This document shows positions 1 through 7,025 of a stretch of 26,928 bases of DNA, in pieces; position 1 is the first letter of the stretch; each line of letters begins with the position of its first letter. A program made the translations under genes and the position numbers. The DNA lies in contig NZ_CAJJIC010000021.1 in the NCBI RefSeq assembly GCF_905187505.1, positions 1-26,928 of the forward strand, written 5' to 3'. The notes beneath the pieces are model-generated. The model was not told the origin of the DNA. It did not search any database and was given only the letters and a program-made list of their open reading frames with translations. Source of the DNA: an uncultured Mailhella sp. Its GTDB lineage: Bacteria > Desulfobacterota > Desulfovibrionia > Desulfovibrionales > Desulfovibrionaceae.

Positions 1-24
1 ATGGCCTTCCTCAACGAAAAGTAG
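1..24 (+). CDS. 3' end of an upstream gene (partial)
   Basis: The first 24 bases form an open frame (Met-Ala-Phe-Leu-Asn-Glu-Lys) ending in TAG, followed at once by terminator-like hairpins. This is most simply the C-terminal tail of a plus-strand gene that begins outside the window. The ATG at base 1 is probably internal. No function can be assigned from seven codons. Confidence 0.4.
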   Translation: MAFLNEK

Positions 25-32
25 CGGCATGA

Positions 33-59
33 GCCTGCCGGACCGCAGATCCGGCAGGC
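33..59. repeat. Perfect 10-bp inverted repeat after the upstream gene
   Basis: GCCTGCCGGA (33-42) and TCCGGCAGGC (50-59) form a 10-bp stem with a 7-base loop, nine bases after the stop codon at 24. There is no T-tract directly after it. It probably folds at the 3' end of the upstream transcript and works with the true terminator a few bases further on. Confidence 0.5.
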
Positions 60-72
60 CTCGCCACGCATG

Positions 73-104
73 AAAAAGCCCCGACGAAAGCCGGGGCTTT
101 TTTT
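73..104 (+). terminator. Rho-independent terminator, probably bidirectional
   Basis: A GCCCCG/CGGGGC stem (78-83 and 92-97) is flanked by an A-run (73-77) and a T-run (98-104), so it can terminate in both directions. On the plus strand it ends the upstream gene. On the minus strand it lies about 160 bases past the amidohydrolase-fold gene that stops at 262. Between 105 and 261 I see no gene, only a GC-rich inverted repeat (226-233 with 241-248) without a T-tract. Confidence 0.85.
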
Positions 105-261
105 GTGCGGAAAAGATCCGAGTCGGCAGGAAGGCGGGGTCAGGCGGGGAATCGGAAGTCTGGTTCAGGAACGAAGCCGCGGCAGGGCCGGAGACCCGCG
201 TTACGGTGGCTCAGCATGCATGGCGCGCGGCCGTTTCCATCGGCCGCGGCGCGTTCATGCC

Positions 262-1116
262 TCAGAGGACGCGAAGATCGGCTTCGGTCATGTTCAGGCC
301 TCTCAGGGCGTTCTGGTACATGATCTTGTCGCGGATCGTGCTGGTCTTGAAATAGGTTTCGTACACCTCGACGGCGGGCTTCATGGGAATGAACGGGTAG
401 GCGGAGCCGAACACGATCTGATCCTGCAGGAAGCCGTTGGCGGCGTCCACATAAGGACGGGTATAATGGGTGTTGATGCCGTACATGTCGGGGCACAAGT
501 ACAGATTGGGGTGGGTGAGGGCCACGTGGATGATCTCGTTCACATAGGGAACGTGCCCGTGCAGATCGAAGACCCGGAGCCGGGGAAAGGTCTTCAGCAT
601 GTCGTCGATGCAGCACACGGGCTGCGAGCCGTAAATGCAGCCGCCGGTGAGGAAGAGGGGAATGTCCTGTTCCTGCATGTAGGAGAAGAGGGGCTGAAGG
701 GACTTGTCGTTGATGGGCAGTTCGGGGTTCATGCTGAATCCGAAGGGCAGCTCGAGGGAAAGACCGGTGCAGGGGCCGTTGACGACGTAGGTTTCGGCAT
801 CGGCAATGGCGCGCTGCACATGATAGCCGTTGATGGCGATGGCTCCCTTCAGACGGTCGGGATACCGCGTGACGATGTCCACGACGTCCTCGGCGGGCAC
901 GATGGGATCGGACTGCGGGGCAAAGCTCCAGCGGGCTTCGGCCATGCCGAGGTTGATGCCGGCCTCATCCATTTCGCGGCAGCATAGTTCCATGGAACGC
1001 CTGACGACGGATTCGGGCAGCTCGTAGCCGAACATGCATCCGTACGTGGGAAAGATGTCGGTGGTGGACTTGAGAAAGCTTTCGGTGACGGGACGAAGGC
1101 GCATGTCGATGATCAT
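262..1116 (-). CDS. Amidohydrolase-fold (PF04909-like) protein lacking canonical metal ligands, AHS-1
   Basis: This 284-residue protein resembles the TIM-barrel Amidohydro_2 family (ACMSD, LigI, LigJ, resorcylate decarboxylases) in length and in its FDLHGHVP and FGSAYPF segments. The start at 1116 has an AAGGAG site six bases upstream (1123-1128). The beta-1 HxH that binds metal is Arg6-Leu7-Arg8 (IDMRLRP). The usual terminal Asp of FG(S/T)DYP is Ala239, and the beta-5 position around Leu156-Thr157 has no His. His186 and His188 remain in the segment that normally holds the catalytic His. AHS-2 and AHS-3 in this window share the ID[MF]R[LI]RP start and an E-M-[DE]-[DE]-A-G-I segment. The gene stands alone behind a -24/-12 promoter next to a sigma-54 activator. 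Fold assignment is fairly secure; the reaction is unknown, and metal-free hydrolysis, decarboxylation or hydration are all possible. Confidence 0.85.
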   Translation of the reverse strand: MIIDMRLRPVTESFLKSTTDIFPTYGCMFGYELPESVVRRSMELCCREMDEAGINLGMAEARWSFAPQSDPIVPAEDVVDIVTRYPDRLKGAIAINGYHVQRAIADAETYVVNGPCTGLSLELPFGFSMNPELPINDKSLQPLFSYMQEQDIPLFLTGGCIYGSQPVCCIDDMLKTFPRLRVFDLHGHVPYVNEIIHVALTHPNLYLCPDMYGINTHYTRPYVDAANGFLQDQIVFGSAYPFIPMKPAVEVYETYFKTSTIRDKIMYQNALRGLNMTEADLRVL

Positions 1117-1152
1117 GGTCAGCTCCTTGCATACGGTGAGAGATCAGTTTTT

Positions 1153-1173
1153 TCCGGGAATGACGTTCCCGGA
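1153..1173 (-). other. 5' leader stem-loop of AHS-1 transcript
   Basis: TCCGGGAA (1153-1160) and TTCCCGGA (1166-1173) make an 8-bp perfect stem with a 5-base loop. It falls between the expected transcription start (about 1180) and the AHS-1 start codon. There is no U-run after it on the minus strand, so it is more likely a stability or translation element than a terminator. Confidence 0.45.
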
Positions 1174-1190
1174 GGCGCTGTCCCGAAAAA

Positions 1191-1206
1191 TGCAATTTTC
1201 ATGCCA
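1191..1206 (-). promoter_or_regulatory. Sigma-54 (-24/-12) promoter of AHS-1
   Basis: Read on the minus strand, the sequence is TGGCATG-AAAA-TTGCA. It matches the sigma-54 consensus TGGCACG-N4-TTGCW at every position but one, and the GG and GC elements have exact spacing. Transcription would start near 1180, leaving a leader of about 65 bases. A long palindrome suited to an activator lies just upstream (1235-1268), and the adjacent gene encodes a sigma-54 activator. Confidence 0.82.
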
Positions 1207-1234
1207 TATCGCCCCGGCGGGGAGGGGATGTCCG

Positions 1235-1268
1235 TGGAACGGAAAAACGGGGCCTTTGTTCCGTTCCA
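1235..1268. promoter_or_regulatory. Palindromic candidate activator site upstream of AHS-1
   Basis: TGGAACGGAA (1235-1244) and TTCCGTTCCA (1259-1268) are perfect 10-bp inverted arms separated by 14 bases. The element sits roughly 55 to 90 bases upstream of the predicted start of the 1191-1206 promoter, which is a usual place for enhancer-binding protein sites. It could also form a hairpin in a read-through transcript, but it has no T-tract and the separate terminator at 1279-1313 already serves that role. Confidence 0.6.
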
Positions 1269-1278
1269 TGCCGAAAAG

Positions 1279-1313
1279 AAAAAAGCGGACATCGTCGAGA
1301 CGTCCGCTTTTTT
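1279..1313 (-). terminator. Terminator of the PAS sigma-54 activator gene
   Basis: A GCGGAC/GTCCGC stem (1285-1290 with 1302-1307) is flanked by A6 and T6. It begins 18 bases past the stop of the regulator at 1331, so it separates regulator transcription from the AHS-1 promoter. The symmetry allows termination in both directions. Confidence 0.8.
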
Positions 1314-1330
1314 CTCCCGGAGGAGATGCG

Positions 1331-2662
1331 TCATGTTATATTGTACTGCTTCAGCTTTCGGGCCACCGTGACGTAGCTTACGCCGAGGGCCTTCGCTATG
1401 CTTCTGCAGTCCTTGTGAATGATGAAGGCCTGCTGAAGAACGCGCTTTTCGGCGTCTTCGACCGCTTTTTTCAGGGGAACCAGACTTGTTTTGTTCTTGT
1501 AAATGCTGTCGTTCTGCTCGATGAGATATTTTTCCGTGATGACCGGAGCGGGGCAGAGCAGAACCAGACGTTCTATCATGTTGTCCAGTTCGCGTATGTT
1601 TCCATGCCAGGGCATCTTCATCAGCTTTTTGACGACGCCTTCGGACATGGTTTTTGATGTTGAATATATCTTATTGTAATAATTTAAAAAATATGCAATG
1701 AGGTCGGGCATGTCCTCCTGTCGTTCCCGAAGAGGAGGGACCATGAGCTGCAGCACGTTCAGGCGGTAGTACAGGTCGCTTCTGAAGTCTCCCGCGGCCA
1801 CCATGGCGCCGAGATCCTTGTTGGTGGCGGCAAGGATGCGCACGTCTATGGAAATGTCTCTGGTTCCCCCCACGCGGTGGAACTTCTTTTCCTGCAGAAC
1901 CCGCAGCAGCTTTACCTGCATGGGCAGGGAGAGTTCGCCTATTTCATCCAGAAACAGGGTGCCCTTGTTGGCCACTTCAAAGTAGCCCATCTTCATGCTG
2001 GAAGCGCCGGTAAACGCTCCTTTTTCATACCCGAAAAACGCGGATTCCAGAAGCGTTTCCGGAATGGCCCCGCAGTTCACGGAGACGAAGGGTTCCTTTT
2101 CCCTGTTGCTGTATTTATGGATGAGCTTGGCTATCTCGCTTTTGCCGGTGCCCGACTCGCCAAGAATCAGCACCGTGGCCGTGGTTGACGCCATTCGATT
2201 GATGAAATTGATTATTCTTTTGTGGTGGACGCCGCTCGGCATGCACAGGGTTCTTTCGTCTTCCGGGGGTTTCCTCGGCTCGTTGAGCAGTCCTATGGGA
2301 ATGTTCAGCTTGCCGATGTCGGATATGAAGGTTTCCAGCTCCCGCACGGTGGCAAGTACATATTCCACATTGCCGTCGGCATCCAGAACGGGCGTGTTGG
2401 TGATGTATTTTTCCCGTCCGCTCGGCCCCACGCTTTTGGCGTGCATGATGCGCTTTTCCTGAAAGGCCAGGGGAACGAATCCTCCGAAAATATGATCATT
2501 CTCCTTCAATTCTTCCCATGTGTGCCCGATGAACTCTTCTTTATTGACCATGTTCTGTTCGAGTGCGGCTTTATTGGCATATACAAGAACAGTGTTTTTG
2601 TCCCATATGAAAATTCCGTCTGGAGAATGATCAAGTATTCTGCAAAGAGTATCGTAGTCCAT
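1331..2662 (-). CDS. PAS-domain sigma-54-dependent transcriptional activator
   Basis: This 443-residue enhancer-binding protein has a PAS-like sensor domain (about residues 5-110, with DHSPDGIFIWD and a second half near 75-105) and a sigma-54 AAA+ domain (about 140-370). Walker A is GESGTGKS (168-175), the sigma-54-contacting loop is GAFTGA (215-220) and Walker B is LFLDEIGEL (236-244). A Fis-type helix-turn-helix lies at about 418-440. The layout is that of one-component activators in which the PAS domain senses a small molecule or redox state. It is transcribed divergently from the OYE/TRAP operon, whose promoter is sigma-54-type, and lies beside a second sigma-54 promoter (AHS-1), so both are probable targets. 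No strong ribosome site precedes 2662, so expression may be weak. Confidence 0.93.
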   Translation of the reverse strand: MDYDTLCRILDHSPDGIFIWDKNTVLVYANKAALEQNMVNKEEFIGHTWEELKENDHIFGGFVPLAFQEKRIMHAKSVGPSGREKYITNTPVLDADGNVEYVLATVRELETFISDIGKLNIPIGLLNEPRKPPEDERTLCMPSGVHHKRIINFINRMASTTATVLILGESGTGKSEIAKLIHKYSNREKEPFVSVNCGAIPETLLESAFFGYEKGAFTGASSMKMGYFEVANKGTLFLDEIGELSLPMQVKLLRVLQEKKFHRVGGTRDISIDVRILAATNKDLGAMVAAGDFRSDLYYRLNVLQLMVPPLRERQEDMPDLIAYFLNYYNKIYSTSKTMSEGVVKKLMKMPWHGNIRELDNMIERLVLLCPAPVITEKYLIEQNDSIYKNKTSLVPLKKAVEDAEKRVLQQAFIIHKDCRSIAKALGVSYVTVARKLKQYNIT

Positions 2663-3007
2663 TTGCTTTACTAACTATGCTTTTATGGCCGAATGACCGA
2701 TTATGAAGGGAATGGAGTTCTGAAAGGAGATATTAAGCGTATCGCGTTCCGCGCAAAAAAGCTATATGGGCAAGGGTAAAATTTCACGATTATTGTTACA
2801 AAAATTATAATCAAAATATAACACACTGTTTTTAAAAATGAAATTTGTTTCTTAAATGAAACAAACCTTATTCTGTTGTGTCGGGCGGATTCTGACCGCC
2901 CTCATTTTCATGCCGAACAACGGGGGACGGGGGAGGGGAAAAACAGCGACTGGAAAAAAGTACCATTAATTTTACCATGTTACATTATTTTTTTAAAAGT
3001 ATTTCCC
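2663..3007. promoter_or_regulatory. AT-rich divergent control region
   Basis: About 345 bases separate the sigma-54 activator from the OYE/TRAP promoter. The DNA is much richer in A and T than the genes around it. It holds the palindrome at 2844-2865 and a GGGCGG/CCGCCC hairpin (2883-2888 with 2896-2901) followed by TCATTTTC, which could be a weak terminator shielding the sigma-54 promoter from read-through. I see no credible gene in it. Confidence 0.5.
2844..2865. promoter_or_regulatory. TTTGTTTC-N6-GAAACAAA palindrome, candidate activator site
   Basis: Perfect 8-bp inverted arms (2844-2851 and 2858-2865) are separated by 6 bases. They lie about 170 to 190 bases upstream of the expected transcription start of the OYE/TRAP operon, a typical distance for a sigma-54 enhancer site. 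The 11 bases AAAAATGAAAT overlapping its left edge (2834-2844) recur at 19061-19071 upstream of the tctA promoter. Which activator binds is not shown by the sequence. Confidence 0.55.
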
Positions 3008-3023
3008 TGGCATGATTTTTGCA
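3008..3023 (+). promoter_or_regulatory. Sigma-54 (-24/-12) promoter of the OYE/TRAP operon
   Basis: TGGCATG-ATTT-TTGCA matches the sigma-54 consensus with exact GG-to-GC spacing. The start of transcription is expected near 3034. An ATG at 3012 lies inside this element, so it cannot be the start codon of the next gene. The leader would be about 20 bases and contains the strong ribosome site GGAGGAGGAGG (3041-3051). Confidence 0.87.
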
Positions 3024-3053
3024 ATTCAGAAGAGAGAGAAGGAGGAGGAGGAA

Positions 3054-4166
3054 ATGAGCAGACTGTGGATGCCGTGCTTCATAGGTCGTCTTGAGCTTCC
3101 GACGAGACTGGTCGTTACGGCCGCCGGCGAGGGCATGTGCGACGACCGGTTCCATGCAACTTCCCGCCTTGTCGAGCGGTACAGGGAACTGGGCAAGGAG
3201 GGGGCCGCGGGACTTGTCATTACCGGGCATGCCTTTGTGTGTCCCGAAGGCAGGCGCCGCGAAGGGCAGATATCCGCTGCCGACGATGCCGTCATCGAGC
3301 CGCTCAGGGCCGTGACGGCGGCTGCCCGGGCGGACGGAAGCCGCATATTTCTTCAGCTGAGTCACGGAGGCCTGTGCTGCGATGAGTCTCTTACCGGCAT
3401 TCCTGCAGCCGGTCCCAGCGCGGCTGACCGGGCTCCGTACTATGCCGGAAGAGCCATGACCGCGGAAGAGACAAGGGCTCTCCCCGGACTTTTTGCCGCG
3501 GCGGCCCGGCGGGCGAAGCTTGCCGGATTCGACGGCGTGGAACTGCACATGGCTCACGGCTTTCTGCTCAGCGAGTTCCTTTCCCCCTTCTTCAATCATC
3601 GGGAGGATGAGTACGGAGGCTCTCAGGAAAACAGGACGCGTCTGGCCGTGGAGATCATTCGTGCCGTGCACGCCGAGTGCGGCGGGGACTTTCCGGTCAT
3701 GGCCAAGATCAATGCGGAAGACGGGGTCGAAGGCGGCATGACGATAGACATGTCGCTTGAGTCGGCCGGGCTCATGCAGGAGGCGGGGCTGGACGGGCTG
3801 GAAGTGAGCGGGGGCTTCTGCTTTTGGAAGAAGCAGAGCGACACGCCCATGAAGCCCGTGTCGCTCAAAACGGGAAAGGGCGTCGGATACTTCCTCGAAG
3901 CGGCGCGGCGCTTTCATGAGGCGCTTTCCATACCCGTCATCGCCGTGGGGGGCATCCGTACCTTCGAGACGGCCGAGGCGGTCCTTGCCGACGGCGACGC
4001 CGACATGGCGGGATTGTGCCGTCCTCTGATCCGTGATCCTGCGCTGGCCCGCCGGTGGCGTCGGGGCGAGACCGTTGCTTCGGACTGCCTGTCGTGCAAT
4101 CGCTGCGTGGCCCTCTCCAGGACTTCTGCCGGACTCGGCTGTCCCGTAAGGAAAGAGGCGGACTGA
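3054..4166 (+). CDS. Old Yellow Enzyme family NADH:flavin oxidoreductase, single-domain, OYE-1
   Basis: This is a 370-residue FMN TIM-barrel reductase of the OYE/2,4-dienoyl-CoA reductase group without the C-terminal FAD/NAD domains. Family marks are the QLSHGG stretch (101-106), ELHMAHGFLLSEFLSP (163-178) and DEYGGSQENR (185-194). The position that is Tyr in dienoyl-CoA reductases (HGY) is Phe170. Cys345, Cys348, Cys351 and Cys363 form CxxCx2Cx11C, one residue shorter than the usual CxxCx3Cx11C 4Fe-4S motif. I chose the ATG at 3054 because a GGAGGAGG site precedes it and the in-frame ATG at 3012 lies inside the promoter. Such enzymes generally reduce C=C bonds conjugated to a carbonyl or carboxyl. 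It heads the operon. Without an FAD domain it would need electrons from NADH directly or from a partner. Confidence 0.88.
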   Translation: MSRLWMPCFIGRLELPTRLVVTAAGEGMCDDRFHATSRLVERYRELGKEGAAGLVITGHAFVCPEGRRREGQISAADDAVIEPLRAVTAAARADGSRIFLQLSHGGLCCDESLTGIPAAGPSAADRAPYYAGRAMTAEETRALPGLFAAAARRAKLAGFDGVELHMAHGFLLSEFLSPFFNHREDEYGGSQENRTRLAVEIIRAVHAECGGDFPVMAKINAEDGVEGGMTIDMSLESAGLMQEAGLDGLEVSGGFCFWKKQSDTPMKPVSLKTGKGVGYFLEAARRFHEALSIPVIAVGGIRTFETAEAVLADGDADMAGLCRPLIRDPALARRWRRGETVASDCLSCNRCVALSRTSAGLGCPVRKEAD

Positions 4167-4207
4167 ACAACGAATAGTCATTGTCAGATGAAGAAGAAGG
4201 AGACGCT

Positions 4208-6082
4208 ATGACTCTTACGAGGAAGACCCTGGCCCCTGTCGCCACCGTGATGGCCGTCATTCTCTGTGTCTTTCAGGTGTATGCCACGGGCGGCATCGGG
4301 GTTCTGGAAGCTCCGGTTCTCAGAGCCGGTCATCTCAGCATGATTCTGTTTCTGACGTTCATATGGATACCCCCGAGAAAGGACAAGGATCCTCTGTGGG
4401 CGGTGTTGCTGGACATCGTTCTGGCTCTCGGCGCCATGTCCGTCCTCGGATACATTCTCTATGATCTCGACGCCATACTCAATCACATGCGCTATGTGGA
4501 CGACGTGACGCCCGAAGCCGTGTTCTTCGGTACGCTGTGCATGCTTCTGGTTCTGGAAGCGACCCGCCGACTTTCCGGCTGGCCTCTCGTCATCGTGTCC
4601 GCAGTGTTCATAGCCTATGCGCTGCTGGGGCAGCACCTGCCCGCGGCCGTGCGGCATGACGGCATAGGCTACGACCGCTTCATTGAAACGATGTTTCTGC
4701 TCACGGACGGCATCTACGGCATTTCGCTCTCCACCGCCTGCACCATGATTTTTGCCTTCTGCATGTTCGGCGCCTTTCTTGAGACTTCCAGCATGAACAG
4801 CGTGTTCATGGATCTCTCCTGCCTGCTCACCAGAAAATCGAAGGGCGGACCGGCCAAGGTGGCCATTTTCGCCTCGGCGCTGTTCGGTTCCATTTCCGGT
4901 TCCGCTCCGGCCAACGTGTATGCCACGGGCGTGTTCACCATTCCTCTCATGAAGCGCGTCGGCTATCGTCCGGCCTTTGCCGGAGCCGTGGAGGCCGTGG
5001 CCTCCACCGGCGGGCAGATCATGCCGCCCGTCATGGGCGCGGCGGCGTTCATCATGGCGGATCTCACGGGCCTCGGCTATCTGGCCGTCATCAAGGCGGC
5101 GCTGCTTCCCGCCGTGCTGTATTATCTCGCGCTGTGGATCATGATTCATTTTGAGGCGTGCAAGTACAATCTCGGCACCATTCCCCCCGAAGACGTTCCG
5201 GACAAGAAAAGCGTGCTCCGTCGTCTCTACTATCTGCTGCCCATCGCGCTCCTCATTGTTCTTCTGCTGTCCGGCCGTTCCGTGAACTTCGCGGCCTTCG
5301 GCACCACGCTGTTCATCGTGCTGCTCGGCATGTGCGCCGCAGCCACCCGCTTCACGCCGTCCCGCTTCCTGCTCGCCATCAAGTCCACGGCACGCAGCGC
5401 CCTCATGGTGTCCACCTGCTGCGCCTGCGCGGGCATCGTGGTGGGCTGCATCACGGCCACCGGCATAGGGTTCAAGTTCATCAACGTCATCACCTCCCTG
5501 GCCGAGAACAACCTGATCATCATGATGGTGCTGCTCATGCTCACCTGCATCGTGCTCGGCATGGGCGTTCCCACGACTCCCGCCTACATCATCGTGGCCA
5601 CGCTGGGAGCTCCGGTGCTCATCAAGATGGGCGTCCCCGTCATAGCCGCCCACATGTTCGTGTTCTACTACGCCATCCTTTCCGTGGTCACGCCCCCGGT
5701 ATGCCTTGCGGCATTCTCCGGTGCGTCCATAGCGGAGGCCAACGCCATGAAGACCGGCTTCATTTCCATGCGTCTTGCCATAGTGGCCTTCATCGTGCCG
5801 TTCTTCTTCGTCCTCCAGCCCGAGCTTCTCATGGTGGGAGATCCGCTCAGCATCGCCCAGGCCTGCGTGACTTCCGTCATTGCCATGTACGCGCTTGCCG
5901 GCGGCATGCAGGGCTGGCTCATCACGGGCACCCCCGTCGTGGAGCGTGCGCTGCTCATGGTCAGCGGCCTGACCATGCTTTACCCGGGCACGGTGACCGA
6001 TCTCATGGGTTTCGGAATTCTGGTGCTTGTCGTCATCGTTCAGCGCATGCGCCGTCATGCCGCAAAAAACGCTGCTGCGTAA
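4208..6082 (+). CDS. TRAP transporter fused 4TM/12TM permease (TAXI type)
   Basis: This 624-residue, highly hydrophobic inner-membrane protein fuses the small (DctQ-like) and large (DctM-like) TRAP permease subunits, as is typical of TAXI-type systems. Conserved DctM segments include FGSISGSAPANVYATG in the first half of the large domain and GMGVPTTPAYII in the second, both rich in Gly and Ser/Thr. The start at 4208 has AAGGAG five bases upstream (4197-4202); an in-frame ATG at 4181 is less well placed. The permease would couple ion-gradient energy to uptake of an organic acid delivered by the TAXI binding protein encoded at 7026-8015. One gene (AHS-2) lies between permease and binding protein, which implies that the AHS protein acts on the imported compound or on a product of it. 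Confidence 0.95.
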   Translation: MTLTRKTLAPVATVMAVILCVFQVYATGGIGVLEAPVLRAGHLSMILFLTFIWIPPRKDKDPLWAVLLDIVLALGAMSVLGYILYDLDAILNHMRYVDDVTPEAVFFGTLCMLLVLEATRRLSGWPLVIVSAVFIAYALLGQHLPAAVRHDGIGYDRFIETMFLLTDGIYGISLSTACTMIFAFCMFGAFLETSSMNSVFMDLSCLLTRKSKGGPAKVAIFASALFGSISGSAPANVYATGVFTIPLMKRVGYRPAFAGAVEAVASTGGQIMPPVMGAAAFIMADLTGLGYLAVIKAALLPAVLYYLALWIMIHFEACKYNLGTIPPEDVPDKKSVLRRLYYLLPIALLIVLLLSGRSVNFAAFGTTLFIVLLGMCAAATRFTPSRFLLAIKSTARSALMVSTCCACAGIVVGCITATGIGFKFINVITSLAENNLIIMMVLLMLTCIVLGMGVPTTPAYIIVATLGAPVLIKMGVPVIAAHMFVFYYAILSVVTPPVCLAAFSGASIAEANAMKTGFISMRLAIVAFIVPFFFVLQPELLMVGDPLSIAQACVTSVIAMYALAGGMQGWLITGTPVVERALLMVSGLTMLYPGTVTDLMGFGILVLVVIVQRMRRHAAKNAAA

Positions 6083-6113
6083 TGTCGCGCGGCACAAAAC
6101 AAGGAGCTGCATC

Positions 6114-6956
6114 ATGATCATCGACTTTCGTCTTCGTCCTCCGGTCAATCCCTATCTCAAGGGAAAAATGTACAACCTGGAACGCAACAAGCGGCTCAGC
6201 GAAAGCATGGGCATGTATCAGTCGGCATCGGTCCTGAACTACTCCATGGACATGCTTCTGGAAGAAATGGAAGAGGCGGGAATCACTCTCGGCGTTGTTC
6301 CCGGGCGCGAAAGCAATCCCGGCATGGGCGACGCCACCTGCGAGGAAGTGACGGCCATCGTCGATTCCCATCCCGACAGGTTCGTCGGCATTGCCGGCGT
6401 GGATCCCACGAAGCCGGATGAGGCCATTGCCCGCATTGAAAAGTTCGTGCTCAACGGCGTGCTCAAGGCGGTCTGCCTTGAGCCCGGCGCGCTCCCCCAG
6501 CCTTTGTACGGCGATGACAAGAAGCTCTATCCCGTCATAGAATACTGCGCATCCAAGGACATTCCCGTCATGATGATGCTGGGCGGCAATGCCGGGCCCG
6601 ACGTGAGCTACACCAGCCCTGTGCAGATCGACCACGTGGCCGCAGACTTTCCGAAGACCCGCTTCATCATTTCCCACGGCGGCTGGCCCTGGGTGCAGGA
6701 AGTGCTTCATGTGGCCTTCCGCCGCACGAACATCTACATTTCTCCCGACATGTACCTGTTCAACATGCCCGGCTGGCAGGATTACGTCACGGCCTGCAAC
6801 TTCTTCCTGCAGGACCGCTTCCTCTTCGGAACCGCCTATCCCTTCCTTCCCCTGAAGGGATGCGTGGAACATTTCATGAAGCTGCCCTTCAAGCCGGAAG
6901 TGCTGCCCAAGCTGCTGTATAAAAACGCAGCAGAACTGCTGAACATAAGCTGCTGA
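6114..6956 (+). CDS. Amidohydrolase-fold protein lacking canonical metal ligands, AHS-2
   Basis: This 280-residue Amidohydro_2-like TIM-barrel protein is paralogous to AHS-1 and AHS-3. The start at 6114 has AAGGAG (6101-6106) at good spacing. The beta-1 motif is IDFRLRPP, so Arg6 and Arg8 replace the two metal-binding His. The beta-5 segment IPVMMMLGG has no His, and the terminal motif is FGTAYPF with Ala241 where Asp is expected. His188 in ISHGGWP is kept and corresponds to the catalytic His region of ACMSD-type enzymes. A PD[VI]SY..PV segment (162-170) is shared with AHS-3 and may contact substrate. It lies between the two TRAP genes. The Arg pair could bind a carboxylate in place of a metal; this is inference. 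The reaction is unknown. Confidence 0.87.
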   Translation: MIIDFRLRPPVNPYLKGKMYNLERNKRLSESMGMYQSASVLNYSMDMLLEEMEEAGITLGVVPGRESNPGMGDATCEEVTAIVDSHPDRFVGIAGVDPTKPDEAIARIEKFVLNGVLKAVCLEPGALPQPLYGDDKKLYPVIEYCASKDIPVMMMLGGNAGPDVSYTSPVQIDHVAADFPKTRFIISHGGWPWVQEVLHVAFRRTNIYISPDMYLFNMPGWQDYVTACNFFLQDRFLFGTAYPFLPLKGCVEHFMKLPFKPEVLPKLLYKNAAELLNISC

Positions 6957-6964
6957 TGTGGGAA

Positions 6965-6986
6965 CGGGCGGAAGATTTTCCGCCCG
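6965..6986 (+). other. Intercistronic stem-loop before the TAXI binding-protein gene
   Basis: CGGGCGGAA (6965-6973) and TTCCGCCCG (6978-6986) form a 9-bp perfect stem with a 4-base loop just after the AHS-2 stop. There is no T-tract, so it is probably an mRNA-processing or stabilising structure. This fits the common pattern of raising the amount of a binding protein relative to its permease. Confidence 0.5.
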
Positions 6987-7025
6987 GCCCGCGAGTTCAT
7001 AACGTCCCAACAAAGGAGCTCTTAG

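Noticed and set aside
70..987. Plus-strand 305-codon frame opposite AHS-1
   Set aside because: It overlaps the terminator at 73-104 and the antisense of a recognised family protein. Its product is rich in Gly, Val and His with no recognisable domain.
2876..3094. Plus-strand 72-codon frame across the OYE-1 promoter
   Set aside because: It covers the -24/-12 promoter and the start of OYE-1 in another frame and has no ribosome site.
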